From Aplysia californica (taxonomy: Eukaryota > Mollusca > Gastropoda > Aplysiida > Aplysiidae): a stretch of DNA of 64,000 nt. The notes under the pieces are model-generated. The model had not been told where the DNA came from. It saw nothing but the letters and a program-made list of their open reading frames with translations, and searched no databases. This document shows positions 33,528 through 45,774 of the stretch, piece by piece; within the stretch, counting starts at the first letter, position 1, and each line of letters opens with the position of its first letter. The translations under genes and the position numbers were made by a program. The stretch spans positions 1,497,854-1,561,853 of the forward strand of contig NW_004797329.1 of assembly GCF_000002075.1 (NCBI RefSeq), in the 5' to 3' direction.

Positions 33528-34799
33528 GGAACTATAATGTGTTATGAATGAAACTTGTGGCCATAACCTTTGTGTTTTGGGCACATTGGTGACGTATGGA
33601 AATATGTACATCAATTTCAATTATTCTTTGCCTGGCACTGGGTTTTTTTTCTCCCATTTCTGAAGTTTAAAAAATGCAAGGTATGTCTCACTTTATCTTT
33701 ACGTGTATGGAACAATGGGCAGTATTTGTAAATACTCAAAAGGTAATGTTTTAGTGGGGTCACTTAATGAGGAAAGTGAGGTGTATGCTGCACTTCATGT
33801 CAGAGACGTACTGTAAGGTGCATATGTCTCCTAAGTTTGATTTCACGATTCAAAACCATGCACAACGTGCATTACGATATAAGGCTCAGTCGTCATGTCC
33901 GTTACTGTATGTAAATGATGTTATTCTTTCTCTTATCTAACACATTCATGGAACAAAAACACTTATTCCAAAATAAAAGTAAAACACTCACTCACAAATA
34001 AAGTCTAAGAACGAAATATTCCGGTTGTTTTGTCATCAATGGTCAGATCCTGCATTAGATGTACACAAGGAATTAGTAGGTCGTGGTCGGTATGGGGCAC
34101 CATACTTTTTCGCCTATTTTGCTAGCCCGAGAGGTCACCCCAGACCTGCCACACGCGTTGTTATTTCTGTGATTATTTTAAATTTCTGTACTCTATAGCG
34201 CTTTGGTACATCCTCGTTATGTTTAATTTTTATGCATTAGTCCTTTTGGCTAAATTAAAAATCTATTCACAACAATTGCGCCTTATTCATAGTAAAACGG
34301 CAGCTCTGTGAATCTGTCTACACAGTGTAGGTCTACCGGAAACGTGTGTGTGGAGTTTTCAAGCTTGAGTCTTCAGCGGGGAAAAGTGTTGTCAGCTACA
34401 TCCGGCACGGGAGGCTGGAGTTTTTTGTATGGTGCGCGGTTTTGGCCAAAAAGCTAAATATGAGTGATTTTTAATTAGCTCTCCTCACGCCTAATTGAAT
34501 ACCACCAGGAAATGGATCCCCCTCTCAAACAACTATTTTATGCACACACAATTGAATGTGCATAGCCAAATGTCTCTAACACGCCGTGTAGTTAAAACGG
34601 ATTAATGAAAGGGACTATTTTGTGTGTGTAACATATTATTGGTCTGACATACATGCATTTTGTTCTCAAATGTTTGACAAAGTGTTTTTCCATCAGTAAG
34701 AAAATGGCAATGTGAGGCGGCTATGTGCCAATGTACACTTCCCATTTTACTTCTATATTGCGTACTGACTTTTTGTCTCATGTTAATGTATACTATGTG

Positions 34800-35160
34800 T
34801 CTGTTATTCTTCTCTGTTTCTTTGTCGATCTTCCTGGTTGTTGTTTTGAATATGTCCATGAGTTTAGCGAGAAAAGTTATCATGCAGTGGCTTATGATGC
34901 TCTGTGCTAGTATTATTGTTAAAGTATTGAGCTTTGATATAGATAATGAATTGTGCTGAAATGTTTCACCTCTTATATTTCATGTACATTGTGGCAGTAA
35001 TTCTTCTGTTGCTGGGTAGATCTTCCTGAATGTTCTTTTGAATTTGTCTGCGAGGTTAGCGAGAAAAGTTATGCACTGTGCTTGTATTTTTGTTTTAGTT
35101 TTGAACTTTGAAATGAATCGTGCTGAAATATTTCACCTCTTGTATTCTGTTGTAGTGCTA
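34800..35160. repeat. Diverged tandem duplication of ~185 bp
   Basis: Both halves share, in order, ATTCTTCT, GATCTTCCTG, TTTTGAAT, GCGAGAAAAGTTAT, and GTGCTGAAATNTTTCACCTC. Each copy has small indels. No coding potential. Confidence 0.75.
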
Positions 35161-37727
35161 CAGCTGCTTGTATTCTTGATGAGAATAGTAATTTCAATAT
35201 GATGGTAACTCTTTTGCCAAGCTTTTTTGTATAAAGTCTCTTCTGCTATTTAGATGTTGGGCTTATACCATGTATGCTCTTGATACATATTGGTAGTTCT
35301 TCCAGGCATGAGTGTTGAGTTTGTACATAAATGGTAGTTTATCTACTCTTATCAGAAACTTTTCAGTCTTGCACCCAGTGATTTTTTCAAGGAAATGGAG
35401 GAGGGGAGGGGGCACTTTTTCCAGTAAATGTTGATGCGCTGTGCTGTCTCTCAAGCTTTGAGAGGATAGAGCCGCTAGAGGAGGATTGGTCAGAGCTGTG
35501 ATGTGATCTGCTCAGTCCTTATCACAGCTGATAACTATTGTTCAGTCTGTTTCCTGCAAAATTTGAAAATTATTATTTTGACCCACCATCTCTTTTATAA
35601 CGCAGAGTCTGAAATCGTGCGAACTAAAATAGTAGAATGTTCATTGTGGTCCATCTGTTCTGAAGACCTGTGAAGACTCCCTTGATTTGTTTTCTTCTAG
35701 CCGCACGCCACGTCTGTGTGTGTGGTTGTGATGGCTACCTCGTGGACAGAGGCGTTCCAACTTCAGCTGTTTCGTTTCGATCTCGAAGCTGAAGTTTTTC
35801 AAGTGACTTGAGGAGCAGACAATGGTAGTGCTTGTTAAGTTGCTGGTTTAATGATTTGAGACTTTTATTTGTTGGAAAGTTTGGTGGGGGGGGGGGGGGG
35901 GGTGAGGGGATGATATTTTTTTATTTCTCTTTCTTTGCACTTGTAATTTCAACTATGTAACTATGTATGAACTGTTACTGAATGCCCGTAGTTGTTTCAA
36001 TTGTTTATTATTTATTACATTTTAAGGTAACTTTGTTTGCTTCAACATTTCTGCCTGTGCTTTTTTAACATGTAGTTCGTTTATGTAGTTCCTCTTGGTT
36101 TCCTTTTGTTTTATTATAATGATATGAGCATGTCTGTGTCACAGGTTTTATGATATAGAAGAACTTGGAGAAACATTTTCTGGCCTGATTTCATTGACAG
36201 GATTTGCAGAGGACTCTAATAATACTCAGAGATGAATCTTAAATTCTTTCAACTTGTGTGCTGTGTTCCTTAAACATTTATTCCTTTCTGTATATGTGTC
36301 TTTCGGATAAGTTCAGATGGTATGATATACGTTAAGTTTTTGTTTTTGGAATCTTCAAAATTATTACTGAATTTTTAACTCTTAGTATCCTTTGAACTCA
36401 TGGTTTAGTTTAAAGATACCTATGAGAGTATTTTCTTCTCTCTTGCGCCATTTCTTCCTGCTGTTTCTCGACTGGCGTTTCACTGGTGGTTTTAGGGCAT
36501 CATTAGTAGGTCTCCTTCTTTTATTTACCTCTTTTGTTTTGTTTTTGTCTAACTTTCTTTTTGTTTGACTTCAATGTCAGTGTCTGTGGTTGGAGGGTGC
36601 CTCCAGTAGGTCCTACATCTATTTTTTTCTATCTGTTGTTTCTGTCTGTCTCGCTCTTTACGTGCGTTAAATTACCAATATGTTGGTGTGCTTCTCTCTC
36701 CTCAAACAAGCAATCAATATTGGTAATTGCAATAATGTGCTTCTCTTACAGCTCAAATCAAGACGCCCTTTTGATTGTGAATCTGTGTTTTGATCTTTTA
36801 TCTTGTCAGTGTAGGTTTTACTGCTATAAGGACAGTTCTATGCCTGTGTCCTGTCTCTGTTGTCAGTGGTCTTCCTTTTTTTTCCTTCCCCAAGTGTATC
36901 TCTTCTGACTCCCCATTCTGCCATCTTTTTTTTTCAGTGATTTGTTTTCTTTCTTCACCATTCCTTTTCCTGTGTGAGGGGTGTTGTTCTGTTGATTTTG
37001 CCCCATCCTTTTAAATTATTTCTAAATACTCTGACTGGCTGTGCTTAAATTGCAGGTCTGTCTGTCTCTTTTTCATCGAACTCTTCTTTAGTCATGGATC
37101 CTCTTGATTCCCCTCTAGTTTTTGTCAGTTTTCCACATATGCATTTTTAGTGTAGGTAACAAATGCTGCATACCAATTTAGTGGGAAAAGAAGACAGTCT
37201 GTTTCTCATCAATTTCAAGTTAAATACTGTCTTTTGTACTTTTTCTGTTTAGTTTACCCACCTTGATCTATGTCACCACAGAGAAGATTTTGAGGGTGAC
37301 CTGACATTGGTTGCATGAACAATAAATTGTAGTTAGATTTCATCATCAGGTACATATTAAATTATTATGTATGGCTTGTTTTGTTTCTATTTTTAAAAGT
37401 TTGAGGAAGGAGGGTTTTTTCTTTTCCTTAGCTGTTTCGAGCTTTGAATAATGCAACGATTAAATGTGTATAATATCCCTTCTGATGTGGCCTGCATTTT
37501 CTTCCTAGACTGAAATGACGTCCTAGACTGAAATGACGTCCTAGACTTCAAACAGTTAATTCATTTTGTTTTGGGAACTTGCTTTTGGTTCTTGCACTTA
37601 ATTTTCAAGAGGGAAGTCTTTGTTTTTGTCCTTGCATATATATATAGTTTGTAGGTGCTTTGTAAAAATCTGTCAAATGTGTTTTTTTAAATTGAACAGT
37701 TTTATATCACTGATAGCTGCTTGGGAA
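35161..37727. other. Intergenic, T-rich on the + strand
   Basis: No gene or recognised element. Contains a G-run (35884-35903) and a 19-bp tandem repeat near 37505-37548 with TGACGTCCTAGACTGAAA, which places three TGACGTC (CRE-like) sites together. Confidence 0.4.
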
Positions 37728-37924
37728 GGAGTTCCGCTGAGGGCCGCCCGACCAACAACAACACACAAGAGAGGGGATATTTTATGCCGGGTATACCCTA
37801 ACCCTAACCTAACCTAAACCATAACCCTCCCTAGTCTATCCATGACCCTAATCCTGACCCTAACCCTTGTATAGTTTGCTCAGTGGACCTTGTCACAGTA
37901 AGTGCCGGCCCTCTGCGGAACTCC
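37728..37924. mobile_element. ~200-bp inverted-repeat element around telomere-like repeats
   Basis: GGAGTTCCGCTGAGGGCCG (37728-37746) pairs with CGGCCCTCTGCGGAACTCC (37906-37924). Between them is a CCCTAA/CCTAA-rich tract (37793-37868). The ends suggest a MITE; the inner tract resembles interstitial (TTAGGG)n-like sequence. Confidence 0.65.
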
Positions 37925-38296
37925 TCCCCCTTTTTCTGATAGGAGATGGGTTCCTACATTTGACAGAACTGAGCTTTGTTGAGGCCACAATTCTCCTAGT
38001 TGGGCGATATTGGTGAAATGTTTATGGGCTTGTAGTTTTTGTATTACGTTGAGTTTTGGTTTCTTGCTGTCCTTCAGGAATGCAGTGTGTTGTTGCATTG
38101 TCTTTTTTTGCCCCCATGCTCCTCCTCCTCTCAGTAACGAGCTGAACAAAATTCATATCAAAAGGCAGCGCCTGGCCAAGGTGTTTGGTCAGTAGAATTG
38201 TATATTGGTGGCTGAGACTGGGAGCCAAACTCGTGTGTTACGATTTTGGGAAGTTTTCACCAAAATGACTGATTAGTTTTGCCACAGAGACAAAAT

Positions 38297-38540
38297 GGTC
38301 GCTTTTAAGCACAAGGGGGCTATCCCGATAAATGCTGTTTTGAGAAAATCGAAGGTAAAGTTTTTGCCCCTTGTTCAGTTTCTTTAAAAGACGAGCAAAG
38401 TTTTCTCTATAACCAAACAAAGATAATCACCAGTGAAACTAAACTTCTTCTATAGGTAGGGCAATGCCCACTTTTGATGAAGGTCAAGATTTCTGGATGC
38501 TCCGGAAATCAGGGTTAGCCCGCTTGTCCTTAGAAGTGAC
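38297..38540 (-). mobile_element. MITE family 2, copy 4
   Basis: GGTCGCTTTTAAGCACAAGG at the left and GCTTGTCCTTAGAAGTGAC at the right enclose the same interior as 19904-20151 in the same orientation. Confidence 0.87.
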
Positions 38541-39244
38541 AATGTTAGTTCTTTTTTGCTTTCAGAATCAAAAAAAGAGATTCTGTTGTTGCTGTAGATT
38601 GTGTTTGCTACCATGAGTGGCTCTTGAGGATTGTGGGGCTCACTTTGTACTGGTAGTTTTGGTTTCTCGGTGGGAGAAAAAGGACTAAAAATTGGTGATA
38701 TGCGAGTTTGGTTCTACTATGTAGCAGTTACGATCTCTTTTGAGAAGTTTATTCTGGTCTTGCCAGGCCAAGTTACCTGGGCAGCATGTGTGTGTGGGTG
38801 TATGTATGTGTGTAGGTGTATGTGTGGGTTTAAGCATGTCTGGCATCTAGAAACTTTTGACGTTGAGTCTGGTGAGTGAAAAACCACATGTGAAGGTAAT
38901 TGTGCCAAAAAAATGATGAACTTGTTACAACAGTAGCATGTCCGAAATATCAGTTCCATAGTTGTTGTTTTTTTAGTTTTGTTCAAGAGCAAAATATTCT
39001 TTTTAGAAAGGTTGTTGGTTTTTTTTGTTGGTATATATGTGTTGTTAGTGAAATTTCCCATCTCCAGAGCTGTCTCTTGAAAATGCACCCATTGTTTTGT
39101 ATGAGAGTGTGTTTATTGCCTTCCAGCTGTTCAGATGTGTGTTTGGCACCTGTGGATGAACAGTAAACGTCTCACGGCACTTGAACCTGTCAAGCAGACG
39201 TTTTGTGTGTGACTTTGTCGTAGTTCTCTTTCAGAGAAGATATT

Positions 39245-39425
39245 AGTGGTGGGTGTTTGGTGGGTGCTCTGTTGTGGTTCGCTCCTTCTTTCCTATCAAA
39301 CATCTATCGCCTTTATATCTCCTCCTCCTTTTCTTTATAAATATGTTACTCCCTAGGAACAGCTCTAATCTTCTGAACTTATATGATTTACTTCTGTTGC
39401 AAGTGTTGTAAAGCTCTGAACTAAA
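39245..39425 (-). repeat. Shared-head repeat, body B
   Basis: GTGTTTGGTGGGTGCTCTG, TTTCCTATCAAACATCTATC and TGTTGCAAGTGTTGTAAAGC; the head part is diverged. It abuts a body-A copy at 39438. Confidence 0.75.
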
Positions 39426-39437
39426 ACTAACCCCCCC

Positions 39438-39810
39438 CCGGGGACAGTGCCACTGACTGAAGTGTCTTTAGGCCATTCCCAAAGAGGGGACATATCTCCT
39501 TCAAGCATAGTAGAATTGTAAATTGGCTGACTCATGTCACGCTCATAACTCTGCCTGATCTACAACAGGGAACTGCTGCTTTTTCTTTCCTGATCCTTAC
39601 TATTGTCATTTTCCTCTACTTCTTTTGTATGTTTGTCACTCCCTTGTGACCTGCTATTTTGGGATGCCTTGATAGTCGAAGCAGACCTTGTGCTGTTGAA
39701 GCTAGAGAGGTGAGCAGTCTAAGTCTGATTCCCTGTAAAGACTTCTCTGTTGACACCCACCCCTTGGCGCTCATATGACCTTAAGCAGTTGCGAGCGCCG
39801 TAAAACCGAC
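39438..39810 (-). repeat. Shared-head repeat, body A
   Basis: Reverse copy from CAGTGCCACTGACTGAAGTG through GATAGTCGAAGCAGACCTTG to GCAGTTGCGAGCGCCGTAAA. It matches 60334-60702 over its whole length. Confidence 0.85.
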
Positions 39811-40063
39811 TACTATAAAAATATATAATTAACTAAAACTAAAAAGAATAACAGACAATATTTTGTTGAACAGGAGACAAGATTTGCCAGGTCTCAGTGA
39901 TAGATGGTGTATATGATGCCTCTTTGACTTTCTGCTTGGAAACTTTCTCTATGTTGTTTTTGTTTGGGTTGTTGGGGATATTTGTGATATGCTGTGCCTT
40001 CAATTTGGTGTAAGGATGGTGATGTTAAGTGCGGTGGGTGAACTTGGATGCAAGTATTGTCGT

Positions 40064-40486
40064 ATATGTGATGCAGCGCGGTGAAATCAGGCGCTCGTCG
40101 AAATAACAAAATGGGAGAAACGGACATTATTCCGCCATTTTGGACATTTTTATTGAATTTTTATTTTTTGGCTTAACCTCTTTTACTTTTACATCCTTTT
40201 AAGAACACATCTCCATGTGAATGTTACTGGAAAACATTGATTAAAAGCACAAAATATGTCATCTTTCAGTTTTCAAAGATTCTTTAGCTATTGGACTTGC
40301 CAAACTTGCTAATTTCACCACTAAAACCAGACGATCAATCGCAAATATCTTGAGTTCTATCCAAGATAAATCGATTATATTTGTTTCCTTAGAAGCAAGG
40401 CAAATAAATGAGCTTTCAGATGATTCCAATAACTCCACATGCCCCAAAATTGACGAGCGCCAGATTCCACCCCGTCGTGACAGACA
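40064..40486 (+). mobile_element. MITE family 1, copy
   Basis: Left end TATGTGATGCAGCGCGGTGA, ATCAGGCGCTCGTCG; right end ATTGACGAGCGCCAGATTCC, ACCCCGTCGTGACAG. Interior in the same orientation as 31065-31470. Confidence 0.83.
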
Positions 40487-41392
40487 AATGTTTGTGCACA
40501 TTTGACAGCACTTCTATTGCCCTAGTGCATGGGTAGAGGAATAATTCAAGAAGTGCTTGCCTGCTGTCCTTGCTTTCTTATTTTAAACACATTATATAAA
40601 ATATATTCTCACTGCGTTGCACTGTACATTTCTATCGTGGTCACTATTTCCGTATATTATGTCTCTGGTTCTATGATTCTGAAATGTGCATATATATATA
40701 CATACATGTAACCTGTTTTACTCCAAAACTCTGTATTCTAATGCAGCCAGCATAATTATTGCTAATTCATAATACCATTTGCTCAATACTACAAAAAAGG
40801 GGAGGGGGAGGGATGAGAAATTGAAGATTTATTTATAAGGTATTTGTAAGAACATTTCAACAAAGTACTTGGTAATAATGATAATATTCTATTAATGAAT
40901 GTGTCCAATGTTTAAAGAAAAATCTTTCAGAATGTTTTAAAAAGTTGTTGTTTATTTTTAGGGTTTTTTTTCCTTTGTCCACTCATGACGTCGTCCTCTC
41001 GAGTATTTGTGTGTCCAGTTTGACTGTCTCTGGTGTGCATCATCATCATAGCCTGTTTGGAGTTGACTGGGTGCATTAAAAGTGAAAGAACCAGAGGGTT
41101 ATTCTCACATTGTCTTCGCTGGTGTGATTTGTTTGTTGTGTTGGAGGATATATTATCTGTCCCCGTCGTTTTTTGCTTGAAAAATACGGAAGTTATGTAA
41201 ACTGAGCCCAAAAAATGTGAAATTATGCGATTCGGTTAATTTTAACAAATGATATTAGGAAAATAATAAGAAATTATGCCCCAAAAAATGATCAAATTTT
41301 GCTAAATTATGCGGGATGCATAAAATCACGGGGACAGATAAATTCATGCGTTCCAGGCCCTGATCTTCAGCATGTATCTCCCCCCCCCCCAC
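40487..41392. other. Intergenic; weak inverted repeat
   Basis: No gene. TATCTGTCCCCGT (41154-41166) and its complement ACGGGGACAGATA (about 41328-41340), each next to an ATTATGC-rich stretch, may be the ends of a ~190-bp MITE. Confidence 0.4.
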
Positions 41393-41810
41393 CCCCGGGG
41401 GCGGTGTTACTGACTGAAGTGTCTTTAGTGCCATTCCCAAAGGGCAGGGGAGGGGGGGGGCATTGACATCTCTACTTCTTATGCACAGTAGAATTGTAAT
41501 TGTAAATGGACTGATTCATCAATGTCATGCTCATGACTGTGCCTGAACTGCAACAGGGAACTGCTGCTTTTTCTTTCCCAATCCTTACTGTCGTCATTTT
41601 ATCCTCTACTTCTTGTGTATGTGTGTCACACTCTTGTGACCCGCTATTTCCGGGGTGCCTTGATAGCCGAAGCAGACTTTGTGCTGTTGAAGCTAGAGAG
41701 GTGAGCAGAGTAAATCTGATTCCCTGTAAGGACTCCTCTGTTGACATCCACCCCTTGGCGCTCATACTCAGATTTTTATGGCCTTATGCAGTGACGGAGC
41801 GCCGTAAAAC
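41393..41810 (-). repeat. Shared-head repeat, body A
   Basis: GTGTTACTGACTGAAGTGTC, GATAGCCGAAGCAGACTTTG and GGAGCGCCGTAAAACCTC match the A type; the head has a short internal duplication (CTCATACTCAGATTTTTATG). Confidence 0.83.
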
Positions 41811-41954
41811 CTCTACTACAAAGTTCTAAAAACCTAAAACTTCAGCAAGTACGTATCCTTCATTCCCATCCTACTTCCTCAAGAGTCGTGGCTTTGTTTT
41901 GTCGCTGATATATATAGAGGCCTTTGGAGTTTGATGCTATGTTGTACATGTAAT

Positions 41955-42120
41955 AAGTAATGATGATAATGATAAAAATGATGATAACAGTAATAATATA
42001 ATCGTGATAAAAATGATCATATTAATTACTATAAGAAAATAATAGTGATAGTAGTAGTAGTAGTAATAATAATAATAGCAATAATAATTGTTATTATAGT
42101 ATTGAGAATAGGGATAATAT
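41955..42120. repeat. AT-rich simple sequence
   Basis: Impure ATAAT / GATAAT / TAGTAG repeats. Confidence 0.8.
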
Positions 42121-42944
42121 TAATATTAAATGCATGTTTAAAACACTTTCCCTTTAGAATCCAAGCTCAAAAATGGTTTACAGATAAAGAATAAGAATAG
42201 TGTGTATGATGATAAAAAAAGGTGTTTGGCATGACTATTATCTAACTTAGTGAGATACGTGTGGGCTTACATGAGTTCGAAACGGAGCAACAGCCTACAG
42301 GTGTTTAAGAGCAAGAGCAATGATTTCATGTAAGATAAGATAGTACTTTATTATCCCAGAGGGAAATTTTCCTTGGTTGTACAGGACCGTAAAAACTCAT
42401 GCAGGTATACATAAAAAAAGCTAAATCACTCTCATTAAAATTCAATATGAAAGGAGAAGTAAAGCTGACAAAATGTACATTTACATCAAATGCATCATTC
42501 AACCACATGCAGGAATTTAAATACTAGACCTTTGGAGTTATATACAGATACATACTCTAAGAGCAACACACATCTATACTCATTCTGACAAAAGCCTTAT
42601 GCTAGATGGTAAAAAACTTCTTTTATATCTTTCTTTCTTTGTTTTTGGAGGTACATATCTGCCGTTGCGTGATCTTACAATTTGTGTGGAAAAGGGGTGT
42701 GATGGGTCGTTTAAACGTATAGACGTGAGTTAGAATCAAACTTGGTACGAGGGCTGTAGGCCTACATGTACCAAAATCAAGGTGAAATTGGCGAAGTTGC
42801 ACTTGACGTAGTATATAGGCTATTTCCTGCCATCCATCGAACATTTCGAAGGCTTTGACAATATCTCCAAATTACACTACATGTTTTTATAACTTGTCCA
42901 CGTTAGATACCCCCCTTTCCTTCCAATCTCTCTCCCCCCCCCCC

Positions 42945-43105
42945 CACATTCCCTTTGACTTCGTCCCGGGCTACCTACCTACCACGGTGTACGATTATAT
43001 TACAAATTGCCACGGGCCGAAGTTCTTCCCAGTTTATTTCTAGTGGGATGTAGAATCTCGTGTTGAACTTGATGAAAAAGAAAGTTCTGTCTCGACGATC
43101 CACGC
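42945..43105. repeat. Direct repeat, first copy of a ~160-bp duplicated segment
   Basis: CACATTCCCTTTGACTTCG, GCTACCTACCTACCACGG, GAAGTTCTTCCCAGTTTATT and GATGTAGAATCTCGTGTTG recur at 43366-43530. Confidence 0.88.
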
Positions 43106-43171
43106 ATTTCTGCTATCGGCGCACAGGGTGCTACTACATACCCTCCGTCAAGAAATTCTTGTCAAGGGATT

Positions 43172-43343
43172 GCAAGTGGGTGGTTGGCGGGTGCTCTGGT
43201 GTGGTTTGCTTCTGCTCTCCTATCACACATCTATCGTCTTTATCTCCCCTCCTTCTTTTTTGTGTTTGTTACTCTCTTGTACCTCTTCTAATCTTCGGCA
43301 CTTGTATGACCTTATTGTGTTGCAAATGCCGTAAAACTCTTAC
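43172..43343 (-). repeat. Shared-head repeat, body B
   Basis: GGGTGGTTGGCGGGTGCTC, CTATCACACATCTATCGTC, TTGCAAATGCCGTAAAACTC. It lies between the two halves of the 42945/43366 duplication. Confidence 0.83.
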
Positions 43344-43365
43344 AAAAAACCCCCCTAAAACAAAC

Positions 43366-43530
43366 ACATTCCATTTGCCTTCGTCCCGGGCTACCTCTAC
43401 CTACCACGGCCTACGATTATGTTATTATAATAACAAATTGCCATGGACCGAAGTTCTTCCCAGTTTATTTCTAGCGGGATGTAGAATCTCGTGTTGAACT
43501 TGTTGAAAAAGAAAAATCTGTCTCGACATC
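43366..43530. repeat. Direct repeat, second copy of the duplicated segment
   Basis: About 90% similar to 42945-43105 apart from small indels (an extra ATTATAATAA). Confidence 0.88.
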
Positions 43531-43689
43531 ATTTGAGACTCGACTGACAATGCCATCGAGGATATTGAGTCTGTCATTCAACGTGCGGGACTTTCAGCCA
43601 ATTTGACATCGCTGCTCACCAGAGAAATTGGTGTATACCGGCACACAAAATGTTTCTCTATTTGCATAGGTGGGCAGAGCTGACCTTAT

Positions 43690-43965
43690 TTAGATCATGC
43701 CAGAGTGACAGGCAAGTTTCTTCGAACGCTCAATGCGGAAAGAAGCATTTGAGAACATTGTAACAACAGGCAAGTTTGATCTAAAGAGAGGCAGAGGCAG
43801 ACAGAGGGAAACGATACTGGACAAGATGACAACATGGCTAGGAGCAGCAAGAACAACAGACACCATATTATTTATTATATTATTTATTATTGCTGCAACG
43901 CAAGACAGAGTGAAGTGGAGGTCCATGATCGCCCACGCCAGTCGGCAAGGCACCGGATGATGATG
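43690..43965 (+). mobile_element. LINE ORF2 C-terminal remnant
   Basis: The + frame reads RKEAFENIVTTGKFDLKRGR, GRQRETILDKMTTWLG and then, after an inserted ATT-rich stretch, AATQDRVKWRSMIAHASRQG before the stop. GRQRET.LD and D..KWRSM....RQGT are the end of many animal LINE reverse-transcriptase proteins. It is followed by a GATGATGATG tail. 5'-truncated. Confidence 0.8.
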
Positions 43966-43986
43966 ATGAGAGTGTGTGCAGGGGAG

Positions 43987-44171
43987 TGGGTGGTTGGCGG
44001 GTGCTCTGGTGTGGTTTGCTCCTTTTTTCCTATCTCTCGAACATCTGTCGTTTTTATCTCCCCTCCTTCTATTTTGTGTTTGTTTGTTACTCACTTTTGT
44101 AACTTGTAACACCTCTGCTCTAACCTTCGGCTCTTATATGACCTTATTGTGTTGCAAGTGCCGTAAAACTC
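43987..44171 (-). repeat. Shared-head repeat, body B, next to the gap
   Basis: GGGTGGTTGGCGGGTGCTC through TTGCAAGTGCCGTAAAACTC; nearly identical to 43172-43343. Confidence 0.85.
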
Positions 44172-44187
44172 TTACACTACACCCCCC

Positions 44188-44922
44188 NNNNNNNNNNNNN
44201 NNNNNNNNNNNNNNNNNNNNNNNNNNNNNNNNNNNNNNNNNNNNNNNNNNNNNNNNNNNNNNNNNNNNNNNNNNNNNNNNNNNNNNNNNNNNNNNNNNNN
44301 NNNNNNNNNNNNNNNNNNNNNNNNNNNNNNNNNNNNNNNNNNNNNNNNNNNNNNNNNNNNNNNNNNNNNNNNNNNNNNNNNNNNNNNNNNNNNNNNNNNN
44401 NNNNNNNNNNNNNNNNNNNNNNNNNNNNNNNNNNNNNNNNNNNNNNNNNNNNNNNNNNNNNNNNNNNNNNNNNNNNNNNNNNNNNNNNNNNNNNNNNNNN
44501 NNNNNNNNNNNNNNNNNNNNNNNNNNNNNNNNNNNNNNNNNNNNNNNNNNNNNNNNNNNNNNNNNNNNNNNNNNNNNNNNNNNNNNNNNNNNNNNNNNNN
44601 NNNNNNNNNNNNNNNNNNNNNNNNNNNNNNNNNNNNNNNNNNNNNNNNNNNNNNNNNNNNNNNNNNNNNNNNNNNNNNNNNNNNNNNNNNNNNNNNNNNN
44701 NNNNNNNNNNNNNNNNNNNNNNNNNNNNNNNNNNNNNNNNNNNNNNNNNNNNNNNNNNNNNNNNNNNNNNNNNNNNNNNNNNNNNNNNNNNNNNNNNNNN
44801 NNNNNNNNNNNNNNNNNNNNNNNNNNNNNNNNNNNNNNNNNNNNNNNNNNNNNNNNNNNNNNNNNNNNNNNNNNNNNNNNNNNNNNNNNNNNNNNNNNNN
44901 NNNNNNNNNNNNNNNNNNNNNN
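44188..44922. other. Assembly gap (735 N)
   Basis: Run of N. The left edge ends in a C-run and the right side is A/G-rich, so the gap probably spans low-complexity DNA. Confidence 1.
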
Positions 44923-45124
44923 TGACTGAAATAAAAGGCGGTTGGTAAGAGTAAGAGTGGGCAAGGGGATGGGCTGGATAGAATAGTGGGTAAAAGATAG
45001 GGATGAAAGACGGAAGATGGAGACGGTATAGAGTGGACACAGAAAGCTGGGTTGGTGGGGGAGGGGGTGGGTTGAATGTGGACCAGAGGAGGGGGGGGGG
45101 GATGAAGGGAAAACCCGAGGCGAT

Positions 45125-45283
45125 TGATCAACACGGAGTGAGCGGCTGATCAACACGGAGTGAGCGGTTGATCAACACGGAGTGAGCGGCTGATCAACAC
45201 GGAGTGAGCGGCTGATCAACACGGAGTGAGCGGTTGATCAACACGGAGTGAGCGGCTGATCAACACGGAGTGAGCGGTTGATC
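45125..45283. repeat. 22-bp tandem array, seven units
   Basis: Seven units with ATCAACACGGAGTGAGCGG as their constant part and (C/T)TG between. Units are identical except for C/T at one position, so the array is young or homogenised. Confidence 0.97.
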
Positions 45284-45774
45284 TGGGATCCTCAGAGAAA
45301 TTTGCGCGCGCAACTTAATTCGCTACTTTTAGCCAATTTCCCGGAAAATTTGGAAAAAGTATTATAAAATGTCATTAAAAACACCGAGATTTTCTTCCAC
45401 GACTAAAAATAACGACGCCAAGGGGGACAATTCGCTTTTTGCACAACGGGGTGCCCGCCCGCCGCCCAGTTACCCGGACGGGTTAGGTCGGGTCGGGATG
45501 AACGCCCAGCTCGTCACCTGAGAACAACGTGTGGGCGATAATATAAAGAAAGCCGAAACTTAAGCGGCTGAAGATCGACTCGGACAGGCGCCAGTAGGTG
45601 TCTGCTTGACTCCACATAGAAGGCGCCTATTGCCGATCCCTTTAAGCTCGCGTTGCATTGATCTACACTGTTGTCTAGTCTGCCTTCGTCTACCGTATCT
45701 AGAATCTAGTTCTAGGTCTTGAGTGTTTACAAATTTACAAGAATGGACTCTTCATCCGAGAGGGGGAGAAGAGG

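Noticed and set aside
36534-36908. 124-codon Phe/Ser/Leu-rich + frame
   Set aside because: It is a product of T-rich sequence without domain, signal or splice support.
43976-45156. Three open frames of about 290-340 codons
   Set aside because: They run through the 735-N gap; nearly all their length is unknown bases.
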